A DNA stretch of 34,719 nucleotides from an uncultured Propionivibrio sp. Lineage in GTDB: Bacteria > Pseudomonadota > Gammaproteobacteria > Burkholderiales > Rhodocyclaceae. The notes beneath the pieces were generated by a model that saw only the letters and a list, made by a program, of their open reading frames with translations, was not told the DNA's origin and did not search any database. The translations under genes were made by a program, and so were the position numbers. Location: positions 1-34,719 of the forward strand of contig CALAIL010000014.1 of assembly GCA_937923255.1 (NCBI GenBank), read 5' to 3'. Shown in pieces: positions 1 to 6,733 of the stretch (positions are counted from its first letter, which is position 1; every line of letters begins with the position of its first letter).

Positions 1-48
1 TGGCAAAGTCGAGCCGCTATAGATTGTCTGGTTTTTAAAAAGGGCTGT

Positions 49-208
49 CCGCAACCCCGTATGGATAGGGCGTTTCCGGGCAGGCGCTTCCAAAACCCGC
101 ATGGATAAAGGCGCTCCGGACAGGCGCCTCTGGAGCCCTTATAAATAAAGGGCTGGCGAGCAGGGTGCCCGGAGATGCCCTAAATACGCGGGGTTCAGGG
201 CATCTTTT
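49..208 (+). repeat. Array A: four tandem 40-bp hairpin repeat units
   Basis: Four units at 49-88, 89-128, 129-168 and 169-208 keep an exact 40-bp period. Each unit begins with a C/T-rich dinucleotide and GGAAACCCGCGT-like sequence, runs through an A-rich centre, then GGG and a CCGGGCAGG-like tail. Unit 3 holds a perfect 7-bp stem with 7-nt loop (AGCCCTT at 134-140, AAGGGCT at 148-154). Unit 4 can pair GATGCCCT with AGGGCATC. The array ends about 21 bp past the bamD stop codon, so it would be transcribed as the bamD 3' untranslated region. It belongs to the same family as the arrays near 3.2, 3.4, 3.6, 5.5, 14.7 and 33.7 kb. Confidence 0.85.
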
Positions 209-229
209 GGGGAATGCCCTGTATGCCGC

Positions 230-1027
230 TCACCAGAGCTTCCACCACGGATCTTTGTATTGCAGCCCTTGCGTGTAGAAGCGGCTGTTGGGGTAATTCT
301 GGCGCATGACGCGCTCGGCGTCGTCGCGCAGATCTTTCATGCCCAGTTGTTCGTAGGCCAGAATCGTGATGTACAGCGCTTCCTCGATCATGGGGGTGTT
401 CGGGTAATTCTGGATGGCGTACTGGGCGCGGTTGGCAGCGGCGAGGTAGGCGCCGCGCTTCATGTAGTAACGGGCGACGTGCACTTCCAGCTTGGCCAGC
501 GCATTGACCAGGTACTTCATGCGCAAAGTGGCGTCGGGGGTGTATTTGCTGTTCGGGAAACGGGTGACGAGTTCCTTGAAGGCATCGAAGGATTCGCGCG
601 CACCTTTGGGATCGCGCTCGGTCATGTCTTGCTGGCTGATGCTGCTGAGCAGGCCGAGGTCTTCGTTAAAATTGATCAGCCCTTTGAGGTAATAAACGTA
701 GTCGAGCCGTTCATGGTTCGGGTGCAGTTTGATGAAGCGGTCGCAGGCGGCGATGGCTTGGGGGATTTCCTGAGATTTCCAGTAAGCATAGGCCATTTCG
801 AGTTGCGCCTGCTGGGCGTAGCGGCCGTAGGGGTAGCGCGATTCGAGTTTTTCAAAGTATTTGATGGCGTTGGTGTAATCGCCGCTATTGAGCGACTCCT
901 TCGCTTCGGTATAGAGCCTGTTGGCCGACCAGTCGATGGTCTCATCCTTGACCTCCGGCAACAGACCGCAGCCGGTTTGAAGCGCAACAAGGCAAAGCAT
1001 GGCGATAACCGCTACACTACGACGCAT
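230..1027 (-). CDS. bamD: BamD, outer membrane protein assembly lipoprotein
   Basis: This 265-residue protein is the essential lipoprotein subunit of the BAM complex, which inserts beta-barrel proteins into the outer membrane from the periplasmic face. The N-terminus is a lipoprotein signal: a hydrophobic stretch ending in LQTGC, with Cys20 as the lipidation site. The rest is a TPR-like alpha-helical solenoid, with recognisable stretches such as NAIKYFEKLESRYPYG and FKELVTRFPNSKY that match the BamD/YfiO family. Length fits the family. It diverges from rluD, and its start codon overlaps the first possible rluD ATG by 2 bp. Its 3' end runs into a four-unit hairpin array. Confidence 0.96.
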   Translation of the reverse strand: MRRSVAVIAMLCLVALQTGCGLLPEVKDETIDWSANRLYTEAKESLNSGDYTNAIKYFEKLESRYPYGRYAQQAQLEMAYAYWKSQEIPQAIAACDRFIKLHPNHERLDYVYYLKGLINFNEDLGLLSSISQQDMTERDPKGARESFDAFKELVTRFPNSKYTPDATLRMKYLVNALAKLEVHVARYYMKRGAYLAAANRAQYAIQNYPNTPMIEEALYITILAYEQLGMKDLRDDAERVMRQNYPNSRFYTQGLQYKDPWWKLW

Positions 1028-2171
1028 GATGAAAACCCCAAAAAATGAGTTGCCGCCGGGTGCGCCCAGCCATCCGGGAACGGCGGCGGAAAGTGTCGCC
1101 GATTATAGCGCAAACGGCCCGCTTGCCTTGCAGGTGCCGGCCGATTGTGCCGGCCTGCGGCTGGATCAGGCGTTGGCGCAGCTCTGTCCGCAACATTCGC
1201 GCAGCCGCTTGCAGGGTTGGGTTCGCGCCGGGCGCGTACAGGTGGATGGCGTGCCGGCGCGTGAGTCGAAGGCAAAGGTATGGGGCGGCGAACAAATCGA
1301 GATCGATGAAATCCCCGACGTCGCCGGCCGGGCGTCGATGCCGGAAAACATCGCGCTGAAGGTGGTGTTTGAAGACGAATGCCTGCTGGTGATCGACAAA
1401 CCGGCCGGACTGGTCGTGCATCCGGGCAACGGCAACTGGAGCGGCACGCTGCTCAACGCGCTGCTCTTCCATGCGCCGGAACTTGAGCGGGTGCCGCGCG
1501 CGGGCATCGTCCACCGGCTGGATAAAGAAACCAGCGGGTTGTTGGTGGTGGCGCGCACGCCGGCGGCGCAGACGGATCTGGTGCGTCAATTGCAGGCGCG
1601 CACGGTCAGGCGCCATTACTACGCACTGGCGCGCGGCATGCTAACGGGCGACGGTACGGTGGATGCGCCGATTGGTCGGCATCCGCGCCTGCGTACGCGC
1701 ATGGCGGTGACGCCGGGCGGCAAGCCGGCGCGCACGCATTACCGGATTATCGAGCGCTTCGTCGATTGCACGCTGCTCGAATGTGCGCTGGAAACCGGGC
1801 GCACGCACCAGATTCGCGTGCATCTGGAATCGATCGGGCACGCCCTAGTCGGCGACCCGGTCTATGGGACGCGGGCTAGCCGCGTGCCGTCCGGCCCGGC
1901 TTTCGGGCGTCAGGCGCTGCATGCGCGCCGTTTGGGGCTGATCCACCCTTTGAGCGGCAAAACGATGACATGGACCTCGGCGCTGCCCGAAGACATGGCC
2001 TTGCTCGTGGCGCAGGCGCGGCAGCAGGCGGCCGAAGCCGCAGCGCGCGCGGAGGAAGAAATGGCGGTGGCGTTCGCGGATGGACCGGAAATTTTCTACG
2101 TGCGCGGCGATTCCCCTGAAATGGATGGCGGCGAGGATACCGGTGAAGACGATGATGCCGACCTCGACTGA
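1026..2171 (+). CDS. rluD: RluD, 23S rRNA pseudouridine synthase
   Basis: RluA-family pseudouridine synthase, by family knowledge isomerising uridines 1911, 1915 and 1917 in helix 69 of 23S rRNA. An S4 RNA-binding domain starts near LRLDQALAQL (about residues 44-95), followed by the catalytic domain with the signature HRLDKETSG whose Asp (about residue 164) is catalytic. The C-terminus carries an unusual acidic tail ending GEDDDADLD. The start is uncertain: ATGs at 999, 1026 and 1029 are in frame, none with a good ribosome site, and ~40 residues before the S4 domain are atypical, so a later non-ATG start is possible. It overlaps pgeF by 20 bp; rluD-pgeF pairing is common in proteobacteria. 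Confidence 0.93.
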   Translation: MMKTPKNELPPGAPSHPGTAAESVADYSANGPLALQVPADCAGLRLDQALAQLCPQHSRSRLQGWVRAGRVQVDGVPARESKAKVWGGEQIEIDEIPDVAGRASMPENIALKVVFEDECLLVIDKPAGLVVHPGNGNWSGTLLNALLFHAPELERVPRAGIVHRLDKETSGLLVVARTPAAQTDLVRQLQARTVRRHYYALARGMLTGDGTVDAPIGRHPRLRTRMAVTPGGKPARTHYRIIERFVDCTLLECALETGRTHQIRVHLESIGHALVGDPVYGTRASRVPSGPAFGRQALHARRLGLIHPLSGKTMTWTSALPEDMALLVAQARQQAAEAAARAEEEMAVAFADGPEIFYVRGDSPEMDGGEDTGEDDDADLD

Positions 2172-3081
2172 ACTGGCCGAAATCGGCATCGTTCCCGACT
2201 GGCCGGCGCCGGCGCGCGTGCGCTGTGTGTCGACCACGCGCCTGCGCGGGGCGGGGCGGGGCATGAGTCGCGGCGCCTATGCCTGTTTCAACCTCGGCGA
2301 TCATGTCGGCGACGACCCGGCTGCGGTGGCTGCCAACCGCGCCTGGCTGGCGGAAAAAATTGGCGGTGAGCCATGCTGGCTGCAACAGGTGCACGGCCAG
2401 CGCGTCGTCGATGCGGCGGCGCAATCGCGCGCAAGCGACGGACAAAATGCAGACGCACCGGCAGCGGACGCCGCCTTTGCCCGGCAGCGCGGCGTCGTCT
2501 GCGCCGTAATGACGGCCGATTGCCTGCCTGTCCTGTTGTGCGATGCGGCGGGCAGTGTGGTTGCCGCCGTCCATGCCGGCTGGCGCGGGCTGCTCGGCGG
2601 CGTGCTGGAAGCGGCTGTCGCGGCGATGAATGCGCCGGGCGATGCGCTGCTCGCCTGGCTGGGGCCGGCGATCGGGCCGCAGGCCTTTGAAGTGGGCGCG
2701 GAAGTACGGGCCGCCTTTGTCGCGGCGGATGCCGCAGCGGATGCGGCTTTCCGGCCCATCGCCGTTGCCGGAGAAGGCGAGCGGGACGCCGGAAGAGCGG
2801 TCAAAAATTTAGCCAGCGCCGCAATGTCGGCTTCCCCCGGCGAGGCGAATGCGGCGTCCGGCACGCAGTATTCAGGCGAAGTGCCCGCATGCCCGCATGC
2901 CCCCCATGCCCGCAAATATCTGGCCGATATTTACGACCTGGCCCGCCAGCGTCTGATGCGCCTGGGCGTGCGGCGCATTTATGGCGGCGGGCTGTGTACC
3001 GTCAGCGACGCCGAGCGGTTTTTCTCCTACCGGCGCGACGGCGTCACCGGGCGTATGGCGACGCTGATCTGGCTGGCATGA
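2152..3081 (+). CDS. pgeF: PgeF/YfiH-family purine nucleoside (laccase-domain) protein
   Basis: Member of the YfiH/Cu-oxidase_4 family, whose members act in peptidoglycan editing and have been shown to act as purine nucleoside phosphorylase/deaminase enzymes. Family motifs are all present: QQVHG (about residues 78-82), ADCLPVLL (about 122), HAGWRGLLGG (about 142) and a C-terminal GGLCTVSDAERFFSYRRDG (about 279), giving the zinc-ligand His and Cys residues. I chose ATG 2152 (just after GGTGAAG, overlapping rluD) rather than the longer open frame from 2080. The 309-residue product is longer than the usual ~250 because of a ~50-residue Ala/Gly/Ser-rich insertion at about 202-257, which ends in a run of TGCCCGCA-like DNA repeats. 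Confidence 0.9.
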   Translation: MMPTSTELAEIGIVPDWPAPARVRCVSTTRLRGAGRGMSRGAYACFNLGDHVGDDPAAVAANRAWLAEKIGGEPCWLQQVHGQRVVDAAAQSRASDGQNADAPAADAAFARQRGVVCAVMTADCLPVLLCDAAGSVVAAVHAGWRGLLGGVLEAAVAAMNAPGDALLAWLGPAIGPQAFEVGAEVRAAFVAADAAADAAFRPIAVAGEGERDAGRAVKNLASAAMSASPGEANAASGTQYSGEVPACPHAPHARKYLADIYDLARQRLMRLGVRRIYGGGLCTVSDAERFFSYRRDGVTGRMATLIWLA

Positions 3082-3137
3082 TCCGCGCCCGCCCGGCGCG
3101 TTGCGCAGACGGCCAGACCAGAATACAGCGCGCAATG

Positions 3138-3159
3138 AAAAAACAGCCGGCAGGGCTGT
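3138..3159 (-). terminator. Rho-independent terminator reading leftward
   Basis: On the minus strand the stem ACAGCC (3159-3154), a 5-nt loop and GGCTGT (3148-3143) are followed directly by a run of T (3143-3138). The T run lies on the minus side only, so it should stop leftward transcripts, i.e. read-through from the sel1 gene and the repeat arrays, before they run antisense into pgeF. Confidence 0.6.
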
Positions 3160-3183
3160 GATAGGGTGGCGGCAGCCGCATGG

Positions 3184-3262
3184 CTGAAACGCCCACTGGA
3201 CGCGGGCTGGCGGGCAGGCATCCTGGAAATGCCCAATTGACGCGGGGTTCCGGCAGGTGGTC
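3184..3262 (+). repeat. Array B: two 40-bp hairpin repeat units
   Basis: Units at 3184-3222 (39 bp) and 3223-3262, starting CTGAAACGCCC and CTGGAAATGCCC, match the 40-bp family. Stems form around GCCC...GGGC with A/T-rich loops. They lie about 100 bp past the pgeF stop. The following 42 bp is shared with the end of array E. Confidence 0.75.
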
Positions 3263-3304
3263 TTTGGGTGTTTAGCTGTCGATCAAACGGGGTGCGGAGG
3301 TGGT
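3263..3304 (+). repeat. Array-flanking direct repeat, copy 1
   Basis: This segment matches 5670-5713 closely, including 16 identical bases TTTAGCTGTCGATCAA (3271-3286 and 5678-5693). In both places it follows directly on the last 40-bp unit of an array, so it marks one edge of a larger duplicated module. I see no gene in it. Confidence 0.75.
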
Positions 3305-3401
3305 GTCTCTAGCTTAGCGGGCAGGCAGCGGCCTTGTGGTGAGTGCGACCCAGTGCTTCAGGAATATGCGCTGGCGCAGCAGGCACAGGCAGCGGGCGTA
3401 T

Positions 3402-3440
3402 GGATGAAATGCCCACTGGACGTGGGCTAGCGGGCAGTCG
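3402..3440 (+). repeat. Array C: single 40-bp hairpin unit
   Basis: One unit with GAAATGCCCACTGGACGTGGGC, split as GCCCA - loop CTGGACG - TGGGC with a neat 5-bp stem. It is followed by a GGCCA...GGCGTTCA stretch (about 3436-3472) that recurs at 3758-3787 just past the sel1 stop codon. Confidence 0.6.
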
Positions 3441-3494
3441 TTGCGGCCAGTCACTGTAGGCGTTCAGCCCGCAGCTGTCAGCCACTGCACTCTC

Positions 3495-3545
3495 TCAACT
3501 CCCTTGGCGCATTGGCTTCAGCGTCTGCCGTGCTTGGCGTACTGC
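3495..3545 (-). pseudogene. Remnant of a sel1 gene 3' end
   Basis: Read on the minus strand this stretch encodes AVRQARQTLKPMRQGS and a stop. That matches the last residues of the intact Sel1 protein (VVRKARQILEQIRQVR and stop) over the same register. Upstream of it, where Sel1 repeats should be, the frame runs into a 40-bp hairpin array instead. I read it as the tail of a deleted tandem sel1 copy. A longer open frame through the array (up to 3794) is most likely chance coding in the repeats. Confidence 0.7.
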
Positions 3546-3558
3546 TCTATCATCACCC

Positions 3559-3758
3559 CTCCAGCCCGTGTAAAACGGGTATCTCCAGCTAGGCAGGCCG
3601 GAAACCCGCGTGGAATAAGGGTTCCCGGAGCACCTGCCCGCAAACGCCCGATTGACGCGGGTTTCAGCGTTGACCCGCTTGAAACGCCCATAAGACGTGG
3701 GCTCCGGCGCTGCCATGTCTGAAACGCCCAAAAGACGCAGGCTTGCGGCCGGTCGTTG
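3559..3758 (+). repeat. Array D: five tandem 40-bp hairpin units
   Basis: About 200 bp made of five units near 3559, 3598, 3638, 3678 and 3719. Unit starts include CCGGAAACCCGCGTGG, CGCAAACGCCCGATTG and TGAAACGCCCATAAG. GCCCATAAGACGTGGGC is a clean 5-bp stem with a 7-nt loop. The order of unit variants is the same as in array E, so D and E derive from one five-unit ancestor. The array begins about 36 bp beyond the sel1 stop. Confidence 0.85.
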
Positions 3759-3794
3759 TGGCCAATTACTGCGGGCGTTCAACCCGCCGCGCAC

Positions 3795-5318
3795 TCAACG
3801 CACTTGACGTATTTGCTCCAGGATCTGCCGCGCTTTGCGCACCACTTCAGCATTTTCTGCATTTTCTCTCTGCGCAGCGACCTGCTCATACCATTCACGC
3901 GCCTTGAACAAATCCTTGGCGACGCCTTGACCATGGTAATACATCAGGCCAAGGTTATATTGTGCTTTGGCATCCCCCTGCGCTGCCGCTTTCTCGAGCC
4001 ATTCCCGCGCCTTGGCGGAGTCCTGCGCAACGCCTTGACCATCGCGATACATCACGCCAAGGTTGTATTGTGCGCTCGCATTCCCCTGAGCGGCTGTTTT
4101 TTCCCACCATTCCCGCGCTTTGACGTAATCCTTGGCGACGCCTTGGCCATGGTAATACATCACACCAAGGTTGTACTGCGCCTCTGCATGCCCCTGAGCG
4201 GCCGCCTGCTCGAACCATTCGCGTGCCTTGACATAATTCTGCACAACACCTTGACCATCACGATACATCACGCCAAGGTTGTATTGCGCGCTCGCATTCC
4301 CCTGAGCGGTCATTTTTTCCCACCATTCCCGCGCTTTGGCGTAATTCTGCGCGACGCCGTGACCATCGTAATACATAAAACCAAGGTTGTACTGCGCCCC
4401 TGCATGCCCCTGCGCAGCCGCTTTTTCCCACCATTCGCGCGCCTTGGCATAATCGTGCGCAACGCTTTGACCATCGCGATACATCACGCCAAGGTTGTAT
4501 TGCGCTGCTGCTAGCCCTTGGGCAGCCGCTTTCTCCAACCATTCCCGCGCCTTGGCGTAATCCTGCACGACACCATGACCATCGTGATACATCACGCCAA
4601 GGTTGAATTGTGCAATTGCATCTCCCTGAGCGGCCGCTTTTTCCCACCATTCCCGCGCTTTAGCGTAATCTTTGGCGACACCTTGACCATGGTAATACAT
4701 CAAGCCAAGGTTGTATTGTGCCTGGGCAAACCCCTGAGCAGCCGCTTTCTCGAACCATTTTCGTGCCTTGGCGTAATCCTGCGCAATGCCTTGACCATCG
4801 TGATGCATAAAGCCAAGGTTGTATTGTGCCGCTGCCAGCCCTTGGGCAGCGGCTTTCTCGAACCATTTTCGCGCCTTGGCGTAATCCTGCGCGACGCCTT
4901 GGCCAGCGTCATACATCGTGCCAAGGCTATATTGCGCATCGGCATCCCCCTGCGCAGCCGCTTTCTCCCACCATTTGAGCGCTTTGGTGTAATCCTGCGC
5001 GACGCCTCGGCCATCGTAATACATCACGCCAAGGTTGTACTGCGCTCCCGCATGTCCCTGTGCGGCGGCTTTCTCCCACCACTCGCGTGTCTTGGCGTAA
5101 TCCGGCGCGACGCCTCGACCATCGCCATACATCACGCCAAGGTTGTATTGCGCCCGGGCATCGCCACGTTCCGCCCAGGGGCGCAACAATTGCTCGACAT
5201 GTGCGCTATTCCCTTGCAAAGCCGCCTGCTTTACCTCTTGCCATGTTTCCTCGGGCATTTGCGCCAGCGCCAGCGTGGCGGAGAGGAGCAGACAGACACC
5301 CAGTAAAAGCTTTTTCAT
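3795..5318 (-). CDS. Secreted Sel1-repeat (tetratricopeptide-like) protein
   Basis: A 507-residue protein with an N-terminal signal peptide (hydrophobic core LLLGVCLLLSATLALA, likely cleaved near residue 19) followed by a short linker and twelve consecutive 36-residue Sel1 repeats of the form AQYNLGVMY-DGQGVAQDY-KAREWWEKAAAQG, ending in a short basic helix. Sel1 repeats form an alpha-helical solenoid used for protein binding; the partner cannot be told from sequence. The start is supported by AAGGGAGAT 8 nt upstream. It stands alone between arrays and sel1 debris, with its own leftward terminator at 3138-3159. A periplasmic or envelope scaffold role is an inference from the signal peptide and repeats. 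Confidence 0.92.
   Translation of the reverse strand: MKKLLLGVCLLLSATLALAQMPEETWQEVKQAALQGNSAHVEQLLRPWAERGDARAQYNLGVMYGDGRGVAPDYAKTREWWEKAAAQGHAGAQYNLGVMYYDGRGVAQDYTKALKWWEKAAAQGDADAQYSLGTMYDAGQGVAQDYAKARKWFEKAAAQGLAAAQYNLGFMHHDGQGIAQDYAKARKWFEKAAAQGFAQAQYNLGLMYYHGQGVAKDYAKAREWWEKAAAQGDAIAQFNLGVMYHDGHGVVQDYAKAREWLEKAAAQGLAAAQYNLGVMYRDGQSVAHDYAKAREWWEKAAAQGHAGAQYNLGFMYYDGHGVAQNYAKAREWWEKMTAQGNASAQYNLGVMYRDGQGVVQNYVKAREWFEQAAAQGHAEAQYNLGVMYYHGQGVAKDYVKAREWWEKTAAQGNASAQYNLGVMYRDGQGVAQDSAKAREWLEKAAAQGDAKAQYNLGLMYYHGQGVAKDLFKAREWYEQVAAQRENAENAEVVRKARQILEQIRQVR
3850..5160 (-). repeat. 108-bp tandem DNA repeats encoding the Sel1 units
   Basis: The gene body is about twelve 108-bp direct repeats of high nucleotide similarity. 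Blocks such as ATCACGCCAAGGTTGTATTG and CGCGCCTTGGCGTAATCC on the plus strand recur at the 108-bp spacing. Such repeats invite unequal recombination, so repeat number probably varies between strains. Confidence 0.85.
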
Positions 5319-5399
5319 CGTTTGATCTCCCTTTGATTCACGGTGTTGTTCGAATGAAGGTGCTGTGCATTATATCTAGCGGCTGTTTGCCGCGAGCAC

Positions 5400-5450
5400 T
5401 CAACGCTTCTCGCGCATTTTCTCCAGTGCCTGCCGTGCTCGGCGCATCGC
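5400..5450 (-). pseudogene. Second remnant of a sel1 gene 3' end
   Basis: Minus-strand reading gives MRRARQALEKMREKR and a stop, matching the intact Sel1 C-terminus (VRKARQILEQIRQVR). As with the remnant at 3495, the sequence 5' of it is not Sel1 coding but a short conserved spacer (TCACCGCTCCAGCCC on the plus strand) and then a five-unit hairpin array. Confidence 0.72.
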
Positions 5451-5470
5451 CTTTCGCCTCATCGTCACCG

Positions 5471-5670
5471 CTCCAGCCCGCGTAAAACGGGCTTCTCCGG
5501 CCAGGCAGGCCGGGAACCCGCGTGGAATAAGGGGTTTCGGAGCGCCTGCCCGCAAATGCCCAATTGGCGCGGGTTACAGCGCCACCCCGCCTGAAATGCT
5601 CTAGGGACGCGGGCTTCGGCGCTGCCCAGTCTGAAACGCCCAAAAGACGCGGGCTTCCGGCGGGCGGTTT
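5471..5670 (+). repeat. Array E: five tandem 40-bp hairpin units
   Basis: Units near 5471, 5510, 5550, 5591 and 5631. Unit by unit it matches array D (for example GGGAACCCGCGTGG against GGAAACCCGCGTGG, and AAATGCCCAATTGGCGCGGG against AAACGCCCGATTGACGCGGG) better than its units match each other. It starts about 106 bp past the secF stop codon, seen in the direction of secF transcription. Confidence 0.85.
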
Positions 5671-5713
5671 TTGGGCGTTTAGCTGTCGATCAACCGGGGT
5701 GCGGCGGCGGTGG
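5670..5713 (+). repeat. Array-flanking direct repeat, copy 2
   Basis: Partner of 3263-3304, sharing TTTAGCTGTCGATCAA and the following CGGGGTGCGG. It directly abuts the last unit of array E. No gene is seen between here and the secF stop; a GC hairpin (CGGCGC at 5758-5763, GCGCCG at 5770-5775) without a T run sits beside that stop. Confidence 0.75.
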
Positions 5714-5776
5714 CCGGCTCAGCAGGCGCTGGCGGTGGCCCCGCCGTTTGTGAGGAACGGCGCTTGCCGGCGCCGC

Positions 5777-6721
5777 TCAGACGACGGCGCCTTCCGAGTT
5801 GGCGCCTTCAATGCCCTTTTTGGGCTTGATGAAGTGCTCGCGCTTGACGCCGAGCCACATGGCCAGCGGGCTGGCGACCAGTACCGAGGAGTAAATGCCG
5901 AAGCAGATGCCGATGGTCAGCGCCAGCGAGAAGTTATGCAGGGTTTCGCCGCCAAAAATGAACATCGACAGGACCATCGCCTGCGTACTACCGTGGGTGA
6001 TGACGGTACGCGAGATGGTGCTGGTGATGGCGTGGTTGATGGCTTGCGGCGTCGTCAAGCCGCGCACCTTGGTGAAGGTTTCGCGCACGCGGTCAAAGAC
6101 GATAACCGATTCATTGACCGAGTAGCCGAGCACGGCGAGCACGGCCGCCAGGACGGAGAGCGAGAATTCCCACTGGAAGAAGGCGAAACAGCCCAGGATG
6201 ATGATGATGTCGTGCAGGTTGGCGACGATCGCCGCCACGGAGAAGCGCCACTCGAAACGAAAGGCCAGGTAGCTGACGATGCCGATGACGACGACAAGGA
6301 GCGCCATGGCGCCGCTTTCGGCCAGTTCGCGGCCGACCTGCGGGCCGACGAATTCGACGCGCTGCAAGGTCGCGCCGGGGGCTTCTGCATTCAGCGTCTT
6401 CATGACTTCTTCGCCCATCTTGGCGGAGTTCTGTTCTTCCTTGAGCGGCAGGCGAATCATGACGTCGCGGCTGGAGCCGAAATTCTGCACGGCAACGTCG
6501 TTGTAGCCGGCGCGGGTCATACCGGTGCGGATTTTTTCCAGATCGGCCGCCTGTTCGTAGCTGACCTCGATCAGCGTGCCGCCGGTGAATTCGACGGAAA
6601 GGTGCAGTCCGCGGTGAAAGAGAAAGAATGCGGCCAGGATGAAGGTGATCAGTGAGATGACGTTGAACACCGGCGCATAGTGCATGAACGGAATATCTTT
6701 TTTGATGCGGAAAAATTCCAT
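5777..6721 (-). CDS. secF: SecF, protein translocase subunit
   Basis: Inner-membrane RND-type subunit that works with SecD to use the proton gradient in completing Sec-dependent protein export. The 314-residue protein has TM1 near residues 17-36, a periplasmic domain opening with SVEFTGGTLIEVSY, and five further membrane segments, including the conserved LGYSVNESVIVFDRVRE region and a C-terminal GGETLHNFSLALTIG helix. Length is normal. It follows secD after 12 bp in the queA-tgt-yajC-secD-secF operon and is the last gene; downstream is hairpin array E. Confidence 0.97.
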   Translation of the reverse strand: MEFFRIKKDIPFMHYAPVFNVISLITFILAAFFLFHRGLHLSVEFTGGTLIEVSYEQAADLEKIRTGMTRAGYNDVAVQNFGSSRDVMIRLPLKEEQNSAKMGEEVMKTLNAEAPGATLQRVEFVGPQVGRELAESGAMALLVVVIGIVSYLAFRFEWRFSVAAIVANLHDIIIILGCFAFFQWEFSLSVLAAVLAVLGYSVNESVIVFDRVRETFTKVRGLTTPQAINHAITSTISRTVITHGSTQAMVLSMFIFGGETLHNFSLALTIGICFGIYSSVLVASPLAMWLGVKREHFIKPKKGIEGANSEGAVV

Positions 6722-6733
6722 GAACGTCGATCC

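Noticed and set aside
3495..3794. A 99-residue minus-strand ORF downstream of sel1
   Set aside because: Only its last ~16 codons resemble a protein (the Sel1 tail); the remainder translates the 40-bp hairpin units, so I call a remnant and not a gene.
3756..5306. Long plus-strand open frames opposite the sel1 gene
   Set aside because: They are the antisense shadow of the 108-bp Sel1 repeats, which stay open on the other strand because of their periodicity; the minus strand has the signal peptide, ribosome site and recognisable repeats.
49..5670. The 40-bp arrays as a CRISPR
   Set aside because: The whole 40-bp period is made of related sequence with variable stems; there is no alternation of identical repeats with unique spacers and no cas gene in the window.
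5758..5775. GC hairpin next to the secF stop as a terminator
   Set aside because: The 6-bp stem has no following T run on the transcribed side; it is mentioned only as a hairpin.
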